This document shows positions 41,913 through 54,100 of a stretch of 64,000 nucleotides of DNA, in pieces. Both the position numbers and the translations under genes were made by a program. Under the pieces are notes generated by a model. The model did not search any database. It saw nothing but the letters and a program-made list of their open reading frames with translations, and had not been told where the DNA came from. Source of the stretch: Maylandia zebra. Lineage: Eukaryota; Chordata; Actinopteri; Cichliformes; Cichlidae. The stretch's first letter is position 1; each line of letters begins with the position of its first letter. The stretch covers positions 1,309,786 through 1,373,785 of the forward strand of contig NC_135176.1 in assembly GCF_041146795.1 (NCBI RefSeq), written 5' to 3'.

Positions 41913-42950
41913 TTTTTTAAATTTATTTATTTATTTATTTAGGACAGTGCATGTTAATGAACATAAATGTAAAAAAAAAATTTACATGAATGTAAACATA
42001 CCAGATTATAGCCAAGGGCTAATTTCCATCTGTTGTCCTTAAACATAAAAAATAGACATAATTCATAAAAATTCATCATTCATTCATAATAAAAACTCCA
42101 TCACCAAACTTACACATACACACCATTCTGTTCCCAAACATTAAAACTATACAACTCATACATGATCTCACACTTGATTTGTCCATAACCAGTTTTTAAC
42201 CTTTGCCTTAAACAAATTGAATGTCGAGCATTCTCTAATGGGTTGAGGAAGACTGTTCCACAGATGGCCTCCTGGACAGAGAGGACGTTCTGCCCAAATG
42301 CTGTCCGTCTGTGGGGTATAAACAAGTCTCCTCGGATTAAAGCTCGAGTGGTCCTGTCTGAGCTTTCTTTATGCCTAATGAACTGCTTTAGTGGTGGTGG
42401 AGCAAAGGAGTGTAAGACTTTATATATTAAACTCTTTTAAGTTTCACTAAGTTATTGAAGTTCAGTAATTTCTGTTTTTTTAACACATGACAGTGGTGGT
42501 GGGAGGTCGGTTTTTTGTCAAGTAGTTTTAAACGTCTTTTATAAATGTTTTCAATAGTTTTAAGTGTTGTTGGACAAGCAAGTGACCAGGACGTCAAACA
42601 ATAGTCCATATGAGAGATGATCATTGAGTAAAAATAAGTTTTTGCAACATTCATATTTAAATTATTACGTATATGATTAAAATTTCGATTATTAAATTTA
42701 AGTACCTGGGACACTTTATGTGACTCTTGAAGGATAATGTTGGGTCTAGAATGACCCCAAGATATTTAAATTCTGGAGCTAATTCAAGCTCTACTCCATC
42801 CAGGAATATGTTTGACTGCTTCAAGTTTAAGGGGCGTTTTGAAAAATACATACTGACAGTTTTTGAGGTGTTCAACATTAGGCATGAGTCTAATTATTAT
42901 TCAAGTCTCTTAAACAGCCAACACTTTGCATAACTTTGAGGGAGAAGCCA
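41912..42950 (-). mobile_element. 5'-truncated LINE fragment (RT C-terminal part)
   Basis: Minus-strand frames keep RT-like text: KTVSMYFSKRPLN and LAPEFKYLGVILDPTLSFK (42657-42878), then NVAKTYFYSMIISHMDYCLT and NIYKRRLKLLDKK (42427-42714). FKYLGV..D..LSF..HI is the usual motif after the RT YADD region. The 3' end is marked by an ATTT-type tail (about 41918-41942) followed by GGACAGTGCATGTTAATGAA. A frameshift separates the two pieces. The clade is not resolved. Confidence 0.75.
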
Positions 42951-42959
42951 GTGTTGTCT

Positions 42960-44200
42960 CCACATACAACCTGTCATATCTTTAGACGCTGTGTTACTAT
43001 ATCATTCGCTCCCATTTCTTTATTTGAATCAACAGAAAATGCCAAAGATGACATTTCCTCCAGGGGCTCTTGTGTTATGATGGAGTTATGATTTTGACCC
43101 ACCATGCAATACTATCAGAAGAGTAGTGTGTTTGTTTTTTAGCATGATATTGGTCACAAACACTCTGCCAATGCAGTAAAAGTAGACCTGGATAGAAAAG
43201 CACGCAACAGCGCACCATCAGTCGTGGCCTGACGTCTCCATCGCTGAAGCAGTGAAGCAGCCGACATGCAAAAAAGAGCTTTGAATGTCCGTTAAGAAGC
43301 CCGGACGACTCTTCCTGAAGACTACTCAAAGAAATGGCAAGACTTGTCTAAGAGAGTTTAGGCTGTGATGAAGAATAAAGTGTTCATACCAAATATTTGG
43401 ACTTTCAAGCTCATTAGAAGTGCACAAACTCTGTTTTTGCCTCATGTATTTGCGTTTATGTTTCAATGGACTTATTTCCCATTGTAGTAGCAAAACGGAA
43501 ATGAGAAGCGTCTCAAGACTTTGACTGTTCATTGAGTCACTTCAGTACACAGGATCTCCCTGCTGCCGTTCAAAGACAGGTTCACAGACGCTGTCTGCGG
43601 GCTGTTGAAACACTGGAAAGCAGCTCCATCTGCTGGCGGGAGGGATTCACATGATGCACCTGATCAGCGAAGTGTCTGTTTTACTTTGGCTGATGCAATC
43701 CCGTCCTTAGGAACCTCAGTCGATCATGTATGCACACACACACACTGAAAAGGGAAATTCCTACAAATGCACTACGGTAAACCAATCGAAATAAACCCCT
43801 TCCAGCTTTTCAGTAGCAGAACTGAGGCTGGGACTATTTTATTGAATCTTGACAGTTTTTAAGCCAAAACGGGGTTTAACTCTGGAGCAAAGCCTTATTA
43901 AATCTCGCCCCTGCACGCAGATATTTTTGCACTTAATCTCCTTAAATATGTATTTGTAAGCGTTTCTGTTTTAGTGTCACAGCGTGAAGTTTTAGATTTG
44001 TAGCCACACTGTAAAAAGCTGCAGCGCCCTCTGCGCTCGCTGATTTGAACTGCAGGGGGCGCTGATGTGTAGACAATCGTCTACACACACGTAATTTTTC
44101 CAAATAACTTTAATTAGTTTATTTATTATTTATTTTTCCTGTTATAGTCCTTTTTGTCGTATTCTGTGTAGTTTTTTAATATTTAAAATTGCTGTTTCGT
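42960..44200. other. Repeat-derived and intergenic DNA upstream of c1qbp
   Basis: 42960-43540 reads like the other half of a decayed Tc1-like element: CTTCCTGAAGACTACTCAAAG and AAAGTGTTCATACCAAATATTTGG, with related text at 46000-46400. 43540-44200 has no recognised gene. The c1qbp promoter probably lies in the last part; no TATA box was seen. Confidence 0.35.
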
Positions 44201-44376
44201 GTCTTTCGCTTTTAGAGTATTACTTCCGGCGCAAAGAGTATCTGGGTCAATGTGTCCTTCCACACGTGCTGTCGGCGTCTTCTAGAAGCAGCGTCGGTAA
44301 CCGGTGTTCACAGTTAGCTGTGCGGCACTGAGCGCATTGATTCTGTCGTGACAGGTCGTGGTGTTTTTGTACAATC

Positions 44377-47116
44377 ATGCTAAAGTCAGTCGTCCGTGCG
44401 GTGGGAGCAGCTGCTCGCCTTTCTTCAGCCAGCACCTCCGCAGCGCGAGTTCTGCCCCTCAGCTACCCGGCACTGCGCTCTCCGAGTTCGGCAATAACTC
44501 GGCCCTTCACCCGGTCTCTCTGGATGTTAAGTAATAACGGAGCCTCGTCTGGATACAGGCCCAAACTCTTCAGCTCCAAGGTGTTGAGTCCGTCGGTGTC
44601 GTGTGGCTGTGGAGGACTGCACACAGAAGGTGACGTTTGGTTTAATCTGCTTTATACAAGCCAGGCAGCCAATAAACGTAACATTAGATGGATCCGGCAA
44701 CTTGGACTGCTTGGATCAACACGTCCTTTACAATTTAAAGGGGTAAAAAGATTGTTTAACGATCGTTATAGACTGAGATCAGCATCTTCGGAGTCTTTCA
44801 CCTTAAACTGTGATTAGTGGCTGTCACTGAAAAAGGCTCTGAACCTGCCAATAGTCTTTGATCATTCAGCACACGTGACACGTGTAGGACTGTTCATAGT
44901 GTCAAACGAGAAGTTTTTGGACAGCCACAAAGCAGATGTTTCATTTTCAGCAGTCTTACCAGCACCCGTGTGTTGTGTAAAATGTTAGAATCAGCCTCGA
45001 TGGTCATTTTAATTGTCAAAATGAAACCTTTAAACAAACTGCATCACGTCTCATGATGAAACCATAACCTCTTTGTTCAGGTGACAAAGCTTTTGGCGAC
45101 TTCCTGTCTGATGAAATCAAAGAAGAGAAGAAGATCCAGAAAAACAAAAGTCTTCCTAAGGTGTCTGGAGGATGGGAGCTGGAGATGAATGGCACAGAGG
45201 CTAAACTCACAAGAAGTGTTTCTGGAGAAAAGTAAGTCTGCTAAAATGTGTGGGCAGCGTGGCGTGACAGACCAGCTCACCGTATTTCTGCTCTTCACAG
45301 AGTCACGGTCACATTCAACGTCAACAACAGCATTCCTCCCAACTTTGAGGAAGAAGTGGAACAGACACAGCAGAAATCAGCAGAAGAGGAGGTGAGGCAC
45401 AGCCAGTGGTTTGACGAGGTTAAGCTTTTTAACACTGACCTGTGTGTCATTCAAACATAACCAAAGACGCCTACGAAAGACAACAGACGATTTAGAAAAG
45501 AACTTAAACTTGTATCTTTAAGCACTTCGTTGCTAGCAGCCTGTCACAAAAACATTTATTCCCATTTCTTTAGTAGAAACTGTGAAAAACACGCCAGCGA
45601 TGGTTGGACGCAGTTTGACAGGTTAAACATTGTATTTCTGCAACAACAAGATGATTCCCAAAGAGCTGTCATTGCAGCATGTTGTGCAATATGGCCTTTT
45701 AAAAACATCTGAGGAAACTGGACAACAAGTGATAGGCCTAAACCAGGGGGGTCCAACTCCAGGCCTCGGGGGCCAGTGTCCTGCAGGTCTTAGATATCAC
45801 CCTGCATCAAGTGATTAGTTCGTTACCAGGCCTCTGGAGAACTTCAAGACATGTGGAGGAGGTCATTTAGCCATTTAAATCAGCTGTGTTGGATCACCAG
45901 CCCTCGAGGCCTGCAGTTTGACACTCCTGCCCTAAACTATCTACAGCAGATGAAGAGTGTCTGAAAGCTGCGTCCTTAAGAAATGGATGAAAAAATACAG
46001 CAAAGATTTGACAGAGAACACGAGAGAAGTTTGTTTATCTACTGCGACCTCATCAGAAATGAAGTGAAAGGCTGGCTCTCAAGAAGCTGTTGAACATTAG
46101 TGAGGAATCTAAATGTGAGAGTTTTCTTTCAAATCATAGTCGGTACGTACAGAAAAGGTCAGGAGAGGGAAAACAGGCTCCGACTGTAAAACAGTGGAGG
46201 CTGCATTTCAGCCAGCAGTGCTAATATTAGATAAGATGGCCTTTTGTTAGTCCAAGAGATGGAAAACATCTCTGTTAGCGCGCTCGTCAAACGCAACAAA
46301 AGCTGAGTTGAAGAATAAAGACGAAATATTGACTTTCAGGCTCATTAGAGTTGTATGAACTCGTAAGTTTGTCTTCTACACTGTTTTCATATTAGTTTAC
46401 TGTGTTTTCATGTCTGCACTCGTTTCAATAAACGCCTCCTCCATTTGCTCATTTCCTAACAACACTTAAACGCTTGCACAGCGCCGTAGGCGGCTCCTGC
46501 CTTACACACTGACGTTTTTAACCTTAACGTTTCACGTATTAAGCTTTTTCCCCCTTTTTGCAGCCGGAGATTGTATCAACACCCAACTTTGTTGTTGAAG
46601 TGACAAAGCAGGCTGCCAAACATTCCCTGGTGTTCGACTGCCATTTCCCTGAAGATGAGGTAAAGTCAAATAAAATGAATGTCTAATATTGCCAGTAGGA
46701 GCAGTACAGTGCTCAATACTGAACAATTTGTATTTTGTAGATGAGTCACGGTGAGGGAGAAGAGGAGAGCGACATCTTTGCCATTCGAGAGGTCAGTTTT
46801 CAGCCACAGGGAGATTCAGAGTGGAAGGAGACGAGCTACAACCTCAACACAGACTCTTTGGACTGGGTGAGAGCCGAAGCAGTACACACAGCAACGGTTC
46901 AATTATAACAGTCACTGAAACCAACGCTGTGTTCAAGGTTGCTTACTTTCTTGTACTGTTTCTCAGGCCCTGTATGACCATCTGATGGACTTCCTGGCTG
47001 ACCGTGGGGTCGACAACACCTTCGTCGATGAGCTCACGGAGCTGAGCACGGCCATCGAGCATCAAGAGTACATCAAGTTCCTGGAAGACCTCCAAGGCTT
47101 TGTCAAATGTAATTAA
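44377..47116 (+). CDS. c1qbp: Complement C1q-binding protein / mitochondrial matrix p32, complete
   Basis: An acidic doughnut-shaped trimer of the mitochondrial matrix needed for mitochondrial translation; also found at the cell surface, where it binds the C1q globular heads. Six coding exons: 44377-44629, 45081-45231, 45301-45391, 46564-46659, 46741-46866, 46967-47116 (TAA). All are GT-AG and in phase, giving 288 aa (human 282). The first 80 residues are rich in Ser, Arg and Ala with almost no acid, a mitochondrial targeting sequence. The mature protein probably starts at Leu81 in LHTEGDKAF, as in human. Further conserved blocks are SGGWELEMNGTEAKL, VTFNVNNSIPP, TPNFVVEV, ESDIFAIREVSFQ and the C-terminal helix region SLDWALYDHLMDFLADRGVD. 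The start ATG is the first in frame. Intron 3 (45392-46563) is enlarged by transposon pieces. Confidence 0.97.
45744..45929. mobile_element. hAT-type MITE in c1qbp intron 3
   Basis: The ends are inverted: left CAGGGGGGTCCAACTCCAGG, right CTGCAGTTTGACACTCCTG. The insertion is flanked by an 8-bp near-perfect target duplication (GCCTAAAC left, CCCTAAAC right), as expected for hAT elements. It is 186 bp with no coding capacity. This matches a very common fish MITE by recognition. Confidence 0.85.
45960..46420. repeat. Decayed Tc1-like sequence in c1qbp intron 3
   Basis: GAAGAATAAAGACGAAATAT followed by TTGACTTTCAGGCTCATTAG parallels GAAGAATAAAGTGTTCATAC and GGACTTTCAAGCTCATTAGA at 43371-43420. 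Both look like one end of the same element family. No frame remains. Confidence 0.45.
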
Positions 47117-47432
47117 CCTTACTTCAGTGCACATTCTGGGAGAGTTCGAGGTGAGAGGGTACAGTAAGACTAAAGCACTCGGCGGTCCATCGATATGTTT
47201 GATGACCCTAAAAGACTGATGATGCCATCGGCCAGCAGCTGTCACGTGGCTGCAGATGTGCTTTTTGTGACGCTATTTTTCTGTAACTTGAGGTTCAGAC
47301 ACAAATGTATGAAAAGAATTACAAGTTGTGGTCATGTGTATAATCTGCTTTGTTGCAGTCAATATTTAAATATTCTAACAGTTCTCAAGCCAGTAATGGG
47401 ACAATTTGTCAAAGTGAGACGTTGAACATTTC

Positions 47433-47438
47433 AATAAA
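47433..47438 (+). terminator. Poly(A) signal AATAAA, probable c1qbp 3' end
   Basis: Canonical signal 317 bases after the c1qbp stop. A second AATAAA lies near 47584. Confidence 0.65.
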
Positions 47439-47933
47439 AATCATCTCTTTGGTGTAAATGTGACAGCCTCTGATTTTAAAGCGTGACCACCTGGCTTTGA
47501 GTCTAAAGTGTGGCTGGCTGAGCAGAGTGTGTGGCCTTACTGAATGTGAATCATGTTGGTCAGAGGAAGGAACGGCGCTGTTCAATAAAACGGTTTAATA
47601 CAGTACGTTTGTCTATTTTCATTTTTACATGTATTCATACAGTGTGACTTTATTTCATGCACTAAAAAGTCATTTTAATTCATAAACTAGTTTTTGACAC
47701 TGTCACCAGCAGGCACACACAGCTAAGACCCGTCAAGCACCTGATATTTTGAGCTCTTGCTTGGTCCGTAGCGTTCTGGTTACAAAGTAACAGAAATGTG
47801 TCGATTGCCTGCAGCTTCATGCATATTCAGATGCAGATATTTGTTTCTAGACAACATTTTTAAAAACTCGTTACTTTTGGCCCTTGAACAGAAAGTAATC
47901 CAAGTTTTAAGTCAGTTAAGTTGTTATGGGCTC

Positions 47934-49084
47934 AAAATGTGGTCATAAATATTTTGTACTTGTAAATCAGTTTCGTATGTGTAAAAAGAATTTGTGTGTG
48001 CGTAACAAAGATTTGTGTGTGGACTTAGCCAAAAAAAACCCTGCAAGTTACAAGTACGAATTTTGACCCTATTTTTCTTCCTTTCATCTGATTGGTGAAT
48101 GTCATGTCGATCACAAATGTAACAATCCAATCAGAGAACAGATGGGTTTGGCTGTCGGAGGGGCGCTTTTTTGAACTGCAGGTCCTTGAAGGGTGATACA
48201 GTTTGAAGCTGGAGGATCGCTATATAAATATCCGATAGCAGCTAGGTCCCCTAACTTTCAGTAGCTGTTGAAAGGATAAAGTTGTGCTATATCAGTGGTT
48301 AGAAATACTATTATTACTTTAGGATTAGTTTAACACAAAGTCAGGGCTGACCCAGGACCATTGCTGTGAGTCACAGTGCGCAGCATAAAGGTCCTTTCAC
48401 ATCAGACGCAGGATGTGCTGCTAATGCTAACTGCTAACTAAAAGCAAAGGATCCAGAATTTGTTGCTGGCTGCTGGGCTCTGTGGGTTTTTGCAGCAGCT
48501 CTACCTGTACTAGATGCACCTGCTCCTTGTCTTTTCTCTGACTTTATGTCAACTACAAGAGTTTCTGGGTTTTTTTTGCTAGTTCTTCAAATGTTCAATA
48601 AAAACATGTATGCTAATTCATAACGAAGAAAGCTTTGTAATGAAGACTGTCATTTCCAAAACACTGCCCACCCCCACCCCGCGGTCCGCAGCACTGTTGA
48701 AAAGGCTGTGGAAATCCCTGTATTAAACACGTAGACCTGTGACACAAAAATCACCAAACTCGGACGACCACAGACTGTTTTCCTTCGTGGTGATGAAGGA
48801 AAACGCTGGGTTGGCATGTAAAAGGGCATTTATTCCCTTCAAAGACCTGCAGTTCAAAAAAGCGCCCCTCCGACAGCCAAACCCATCTGTTCTCTGATTG
48901 GATTGTTACATTTGTGATTGACATGACATTGACCAATCAGATGAAAGGAAGAAAAATAGGGTCAAAATTCGTACTTGTAACTTGCAGGGTTTTTTTGGCT
49001 AAGTCCACACACAAATTTTTTTTTACACATACAAATCCTGATTTACAAGTACAAAATATTTATGACCACATTTTGAGCCCATAA
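47934..49084. mobile_element. Long-terminal-inverted-repeat (foldback-like) element, about 1.15 kb
   Basis: The first roughly 260 bases (47934-48195) recur as a near-perfect inverted copy at 48825-49084. Matching landmarks are TTATGGGCTCAAAATGTGG against its reverse complement at the right end, GCAAGTTACAAGTACGAATT, CAATCCAATCAGAGAACAGA and GGGGCGCTTTTTTGAACTGC. The loop of about 630 bases has no open frame I recognise. Both flanks contain GTTG, a possible short target duplication. The structure is that of a non-autonomous DNA transposon with long inverted arms. The superfamily was not identified. Confidence 0.85.
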
Positions 49085-50691
49085 GTTGTTGCTTAAAATG
49101 TCTTTTGAATCTTAAGAAGAAGGAAGAGAACAGGCTGCATTTCCCTGCTGTCATGCCTTCTTTCATTTTAGTAAACAGTCGCACACACAAGTCTAAAGAA
49201 TCACGTCTGTGAGGCACCAGTGAACAACCAAAGGCTCTGGGTTGGAGTGATTTTGATGGAAACATTTTCTGCAGCTAATAAAAGACAAAGTGGCTGAGCT
49301 GATGGTTGATACAGTGTTATCAGTCGTGTGATGGAATATTTGAATGATAGTCTTTTGCTGCAACCACACACGGCGGATTGTTTAATGCTCGCAGCTGAGC
49401 TGTATTTATTAAAACTCTGAGCGTTAACAAGCTTGTGCTGTGTCTAAAACTCTGCAGGTGCAGGTTTAAGGGAAACCGTTACCGTTCATCCTCCAGCTTC
49501 TTTATGTTTATGGTATGCTAACCATAGCTGTGTAGCTAACCATAGCTGTGTAGCTAGCCACCGCTGACAGACCACGTGACTTTCGCGCATTGCATTGTAG
49601 GTACGAGTGGCAACAAAATCAAAACACTGCATCAAGCCTTTCCAGCACCGGTAATCATTAATTCTGCAGTTTTAATCCCCACTTGCATTTTATTTGCCCC
49701 AAAAACAGTTCTGTGCAAAACGACGGAGAACACGGCAGCTCCGCACGAAGACAGACGTGACGAAAAGGCAACAAAAAGTAGAGGAGTGAAAGGGTCAGAC
49801 CCACACGAGCACAGAGTGGAGTAAGGACGTGCTGCCCAACTGTCAGCACGCACATATTCATTATTATATGGTCCTAAGTGTGAGTGCACACACTCACAAA
49901 ATGTTTAGTTACTTCAGTTCACTGCAACAAGCCCAAGTCCAGTTTTCTAAGGCACCTTTGAAAAGCTCGTCCATTTGTATGACCTGCTGACTTCCTTCCT
50001 GAGCATATCTTCCAGTTTTTTCCTTTTCTTTCACTGTCTTCATCTCCCCATCAATATTACAAAGAACCCCCAACAATCAGATGAGCCCTATGAGCAAGGA
50101 TTTGGTGACAGTAGGAAGGAAAACCTCACTTTAAACAGGAAGTAACCTCCACAGAACCAGGCTCAGGGAGGCAGCTGTCTGCCACAACCGGTCAGGGTTG
50201 AGGGGAGGAAGACAGGCAAACCATATTAATGATGCAAGGAAGGCCCCAACCCCGCCTCCCTGATGTGGGAGCCAACCAATAGGACCACTCCCTCCATAAC
50301 TGCGACCAGTAAGAGCACGATCATCACCACCTAACAAGGTACCAGTGGTATGAAACACACACGTGTTGTATTCCACTTGTATGCACAATCATAGTGTGTC
50401 ACAGGCTGAACAGATATCCACAGGTGGTACGTGGCAGTCAGGTGAACAGGTCGCTGGAGGCAGGAAACGAAGTCCGTGCGTCAGAGGGGGAAAGCCGAGA
50501 TTCAGTTTGTTAGGATGGGGGACAGTGGGTTTGGAGGATGGGTGCAACACTGAGCGTCCAGGAGCAAAATTCAGTGTTTGGACTGTTTTCTGGGTCTCCC
50601 ATCTTCCTCTTCATCATCCTCCTCCTCCCTTGGTCTCCTCCTTGAACCTCCCAGTACTGGGCTGGGGGGCAATAACACAATCCTGACTCCA
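49085..50691. other. Intergenic DNA with repeat fragment at about 50100-50340
   Basis: No exon was recognised. 50100-50340 contains CAGAACCAGGCTCAGGGAGG, a text common in fish repeats, and resembles 13290-13420. A tandem TAACCATAGCTGTGTAGC duplication lies near 49518-49558. Confidence 0.4.
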
Positions 50692-51131
50692 TCATGTCTC
50701 CATCATCATCACTGTCGTTGTTATCAGTGTCACTGAGGAGGCTGAGAGGCTGTCACTCTCAGCCTCCTCATCATCCCAGAACCGCCTCATTTCTTCAGCT
50801 ATGGGATCTTCTGCTTGCTGGGCCGCGTTTATTTCCATTTCTCCTGCTGGGATCTCTGCTCTGTTATTGACCCAGGGTCCTTCTACTTCCTGAGGTGGAT
50901 TTATTTCTATGCCTGCTGCTGGAACATCAGCATCTTCCTCATCATTCCGAAGATTGTCCTCCTCCTCATCATGTTGTTGCAGTTGGTTAATAACTTGGCC
51001 CAGAACACGGAGGTTTTCTTCAGTTAAGAGGCCGCGCAATAGACCGAATTGAAAGCAGCAGACCATCGAGTGAATCTCTTCAACATCTGGACGCTGTTGC
51101 AGTTCAAAAACCAGTTCATCAGCTGGTACCC
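50692..51131 (-). CDS. Unrecognised acidic protein, terminal coding exon
   Basis: An open frame on the minus strand is preceded by a good 3' splice acceptor (pyrimidine/T-rich tract then TTGTTGTAG at about 51140-51132). It looks like a last exon of about 145 codons ending in TGA at 50692. It starts GVPADELVFELQQRPDVEE, contains a hydrophobic helix-like part (FGLLRGLLTEENLRVLGQVI), then a run very rich in Asp and Glu. Two similar units follow: DVPAAGIEINPPQEVEGP and EIPAGEMEINAAQQAEDP. It ends in a Ser/Thr/Met-rich tail. I do not recognise the family, and upstream exons were not identified. It could be a lineage-specific gene, a domesticated transposon exon, or a chance frame. Confidence 0.4.
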
Positions 51132-54100
51132 CTACAACAACAAACAGAAATATTATTGTTATCATTCATATGATGCTAAAACTGTCCACAAATTCCAATT
51201 TATGCAAAGTAACTACATAGGGAATATACAAACATACGCCCACTACACTTATTACAGTGTGTTTGCTCCTTCAAATAAAAAAGGCTTCAGTCGATGAGCA
51301 GCAACGTGTAAACGTCCTCATGTCAGTTTTCCTCAGCCCTCACTCACTGTTGTAATGCACTATTAAACTAAATTATTAGGATATTGTTACAATTAAGTGC
51401 AAAGTCTAAATCCTTTTTATAAAGAGACGTGTATTCCCAGTGCACCAGGAAATACACAGTACCACACAGATGATTTCAGGGCTCAGAGCAGCCTCTGGGC
51501 TTGTGTGACTGAGGCCTTAAAACTTGAGAAACGTTCATGTGTAGAAACAAACTGTCAGATAATCCACGAGAAAAACTGCAAAGAGAGACCACACTCCTGT
51601 CACAGCCCTGAAAACAGGGGGAAAGAATCACAGAGTGATATTTAGTTGTGTCTGTCATGCAGTAGTTTAATGCAAAGAGGAGAACGCGTGAAAGCCCCCT
51701 GGTGGAGGGTGGAGTCACTACCAGTCGATCCCAGAGAAGGCTTACTAGCCGATGAGTAATGTACAGATCGCGGGTCTCTTGATGACAACCATTAATGCAA
51801 CGTGAAAAATAATAACAATTTTCTTATCGCATTTACATCGTTTCTATGCTTATGGCACCAAATATGAATTAGTATTAACTGTATACACCTTTGCTTTGTC
51901 GTGAACCCCATGAATAACAGCTGTATGGAGCTTTTTGATACTGCCTATGGGGAATAACAGTAGCCTTCCAACCGATCACGCTCTTACTTTGAATCGGGTT
52001 GTCTCTTCGTCCGTCTCCTCTGTCCATTCTTCTGGGATGAAAACAGTCTGGAGGAAACTAAAGCAGCACAGCTCTCAAACTTTAGCTGACTGGTTTCAGA
52101 CTTTTAAAATGTCCAGAGTGATGACAAAGTCCTTAAAAATGCTGTGAAGTCTTTCAGCTCTTTAAAAACGCGGAGAAAATGTAGACTAATCGCTAGTGAA
52201 TGCTGCGAGGAACGCTGCCAACTGTTTACTGATATTTCTCCACCAACTATCCAAATATAACGATGATGATGATGATGATGAACGTCACAGGTTAACTTGG
52301 TAGTTTTCTGGCTCTTCAGTGACGTCATCGACTGAAGCTGCTCTGCTGGTGAAAAAACGTCACTTTGAAGCATTTTTCACAAATCTTTGAAGGTGTAGTG
52401 ACAGAAGGAGGCCACGAGATGGCGCCATTCTTCACGTAGTGGATACCGTTTGTTGGCTGTTTGGTTTCTGTTCACACCCTCCACGAGTGTTTTGCATAAA
52501 GTTTCAAGCATTCCTCAGGCTCATGATTTACGTTTCCTTTCTGGACAAATTAAATTAAGGAAACTCGGGCGAGTCTTTCACCAGTAATTCGCTATTTTAA
52601 ACACTTTGCTTCCTAAAGCGCATTTTTGTTGCTTTGTTTGCTGAACTGTTTCATGGGCTAAAAACTTGCTGACTCTGTTCTTCAAATAAAATCTGTACTT
52701 TGTTTTCCATTTGGCTTCCTGGATTGACAAATTTCAAAATAAAAGCATTGAACAGTGTGAGTGTCAAAAGTGTAAGTGTAGAAATATTTCTGTTGTAGGA
52801 AAACAGGATAAAATGACTGTTTGGGGCTTGAGCTTAAACTAAAAACGAACTTGTAGAATCAGAAGAAGATACAAGCTTGAGTGCAAAACTTCATGATGTG
52901 GGTATTTAGGCCCGACATCTTGGATGTTTTCTACAGAATATCTTTTAATTTTTCTTTTGGGAATGAACTAAAACCCAACACCACCTTGGTCACACACTGG
53001 CTGAGTCGCAGTACGTGACCAGGAGTTGCCAGGCTGTTGTGGCTGTGTATGGTCCTTCCACGTGTTACTGAGGCCCCTATTTGTTAAAAGAATAAACCGT
53101 TTAGTTGCAGATATTCTTCAGAATTCAGTAAATGACACCCAACAAGTGTCAGTAGCAGAATAAGCTGTCCGGCATTGGCAGAGAACATTCGACGAGTTTT
53201 TCATGGCCACAGCCCACATACTCAACTCTGCTGCTCAACCCACATTTTCCTTACAAACGTGACACCATTGAAGGGGAAATAAACGGGCTTTCCAGCAGTA
53301 AGACCTTTATAGCCAAGAAGCATAGTTACAACAAAGAAAAGACTGAACAAACACAAATTGCCTCAATTTTTATTCTCAGTTTATGTTTGCAAAAATGAGA
53401 CAAAGTCACTCATTTTTGTGATAAGAGGACGATGCAAAGGCGAAGCAAGCATTAGTTATCGCTGCAACTCTACAGACGGAGGAAGCGCGTGTTGCACAGG
53501 CTAGGACAGGTACCAGTGAGGTTAGACGAGATGGCACGCTTCTGATACTCAGTAATATCTGGTGAAACATGTGGGAGAGATCTTCTTCCACCTCTGGAGA
53601 GACTGTTTTTACTTCCTGCATTGAGCTAGGCAAAGACTAAAATGACTTTCCCAGCATTATTTTTCCAAATAACAGGTGAGATTGGACGTGCTGTAATCAT
53701 ATGAGATTCTCAAAAGCTTTTTCTTGTAGCACCACATAATTTTAATGTGATTTTTATTAAACCATGGGACATAAGTTAAACATTAACGTTAAACATCAAA
53801 TTAAACTGAGTACAGAAATAAATGTTGAAAGGATAGTCTATCATTAGAATCAACTTTTTATCTTTTTTCTGTCTTTGAAAAAATGGTCATAATAAGTCAG
53901 ACTTTTAACATGATAAACATACATTAGATAAGACAATGTAGCAGTGCAACACAGGAGCTGTTGTTCCCTTTGTACGTACAGAACGGACGTATTCAAGTGA
54001 AAGCCATTCATGACTAAGGACGATACTATGCAGCATTTATAATTCTTTATATTTCTGACTCAATATAACAACAAATTTCAGGGTATTTAGACAACAAGAT

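Noticed and set aside
53406-53633. 75-codon minus-strand frame (MPSSMQEVKTVSPEVEEDL...)
   Set aside because: It has some protein-like character, but no splice sites or family were recognised. Left as unassigned repeat-like DNA.
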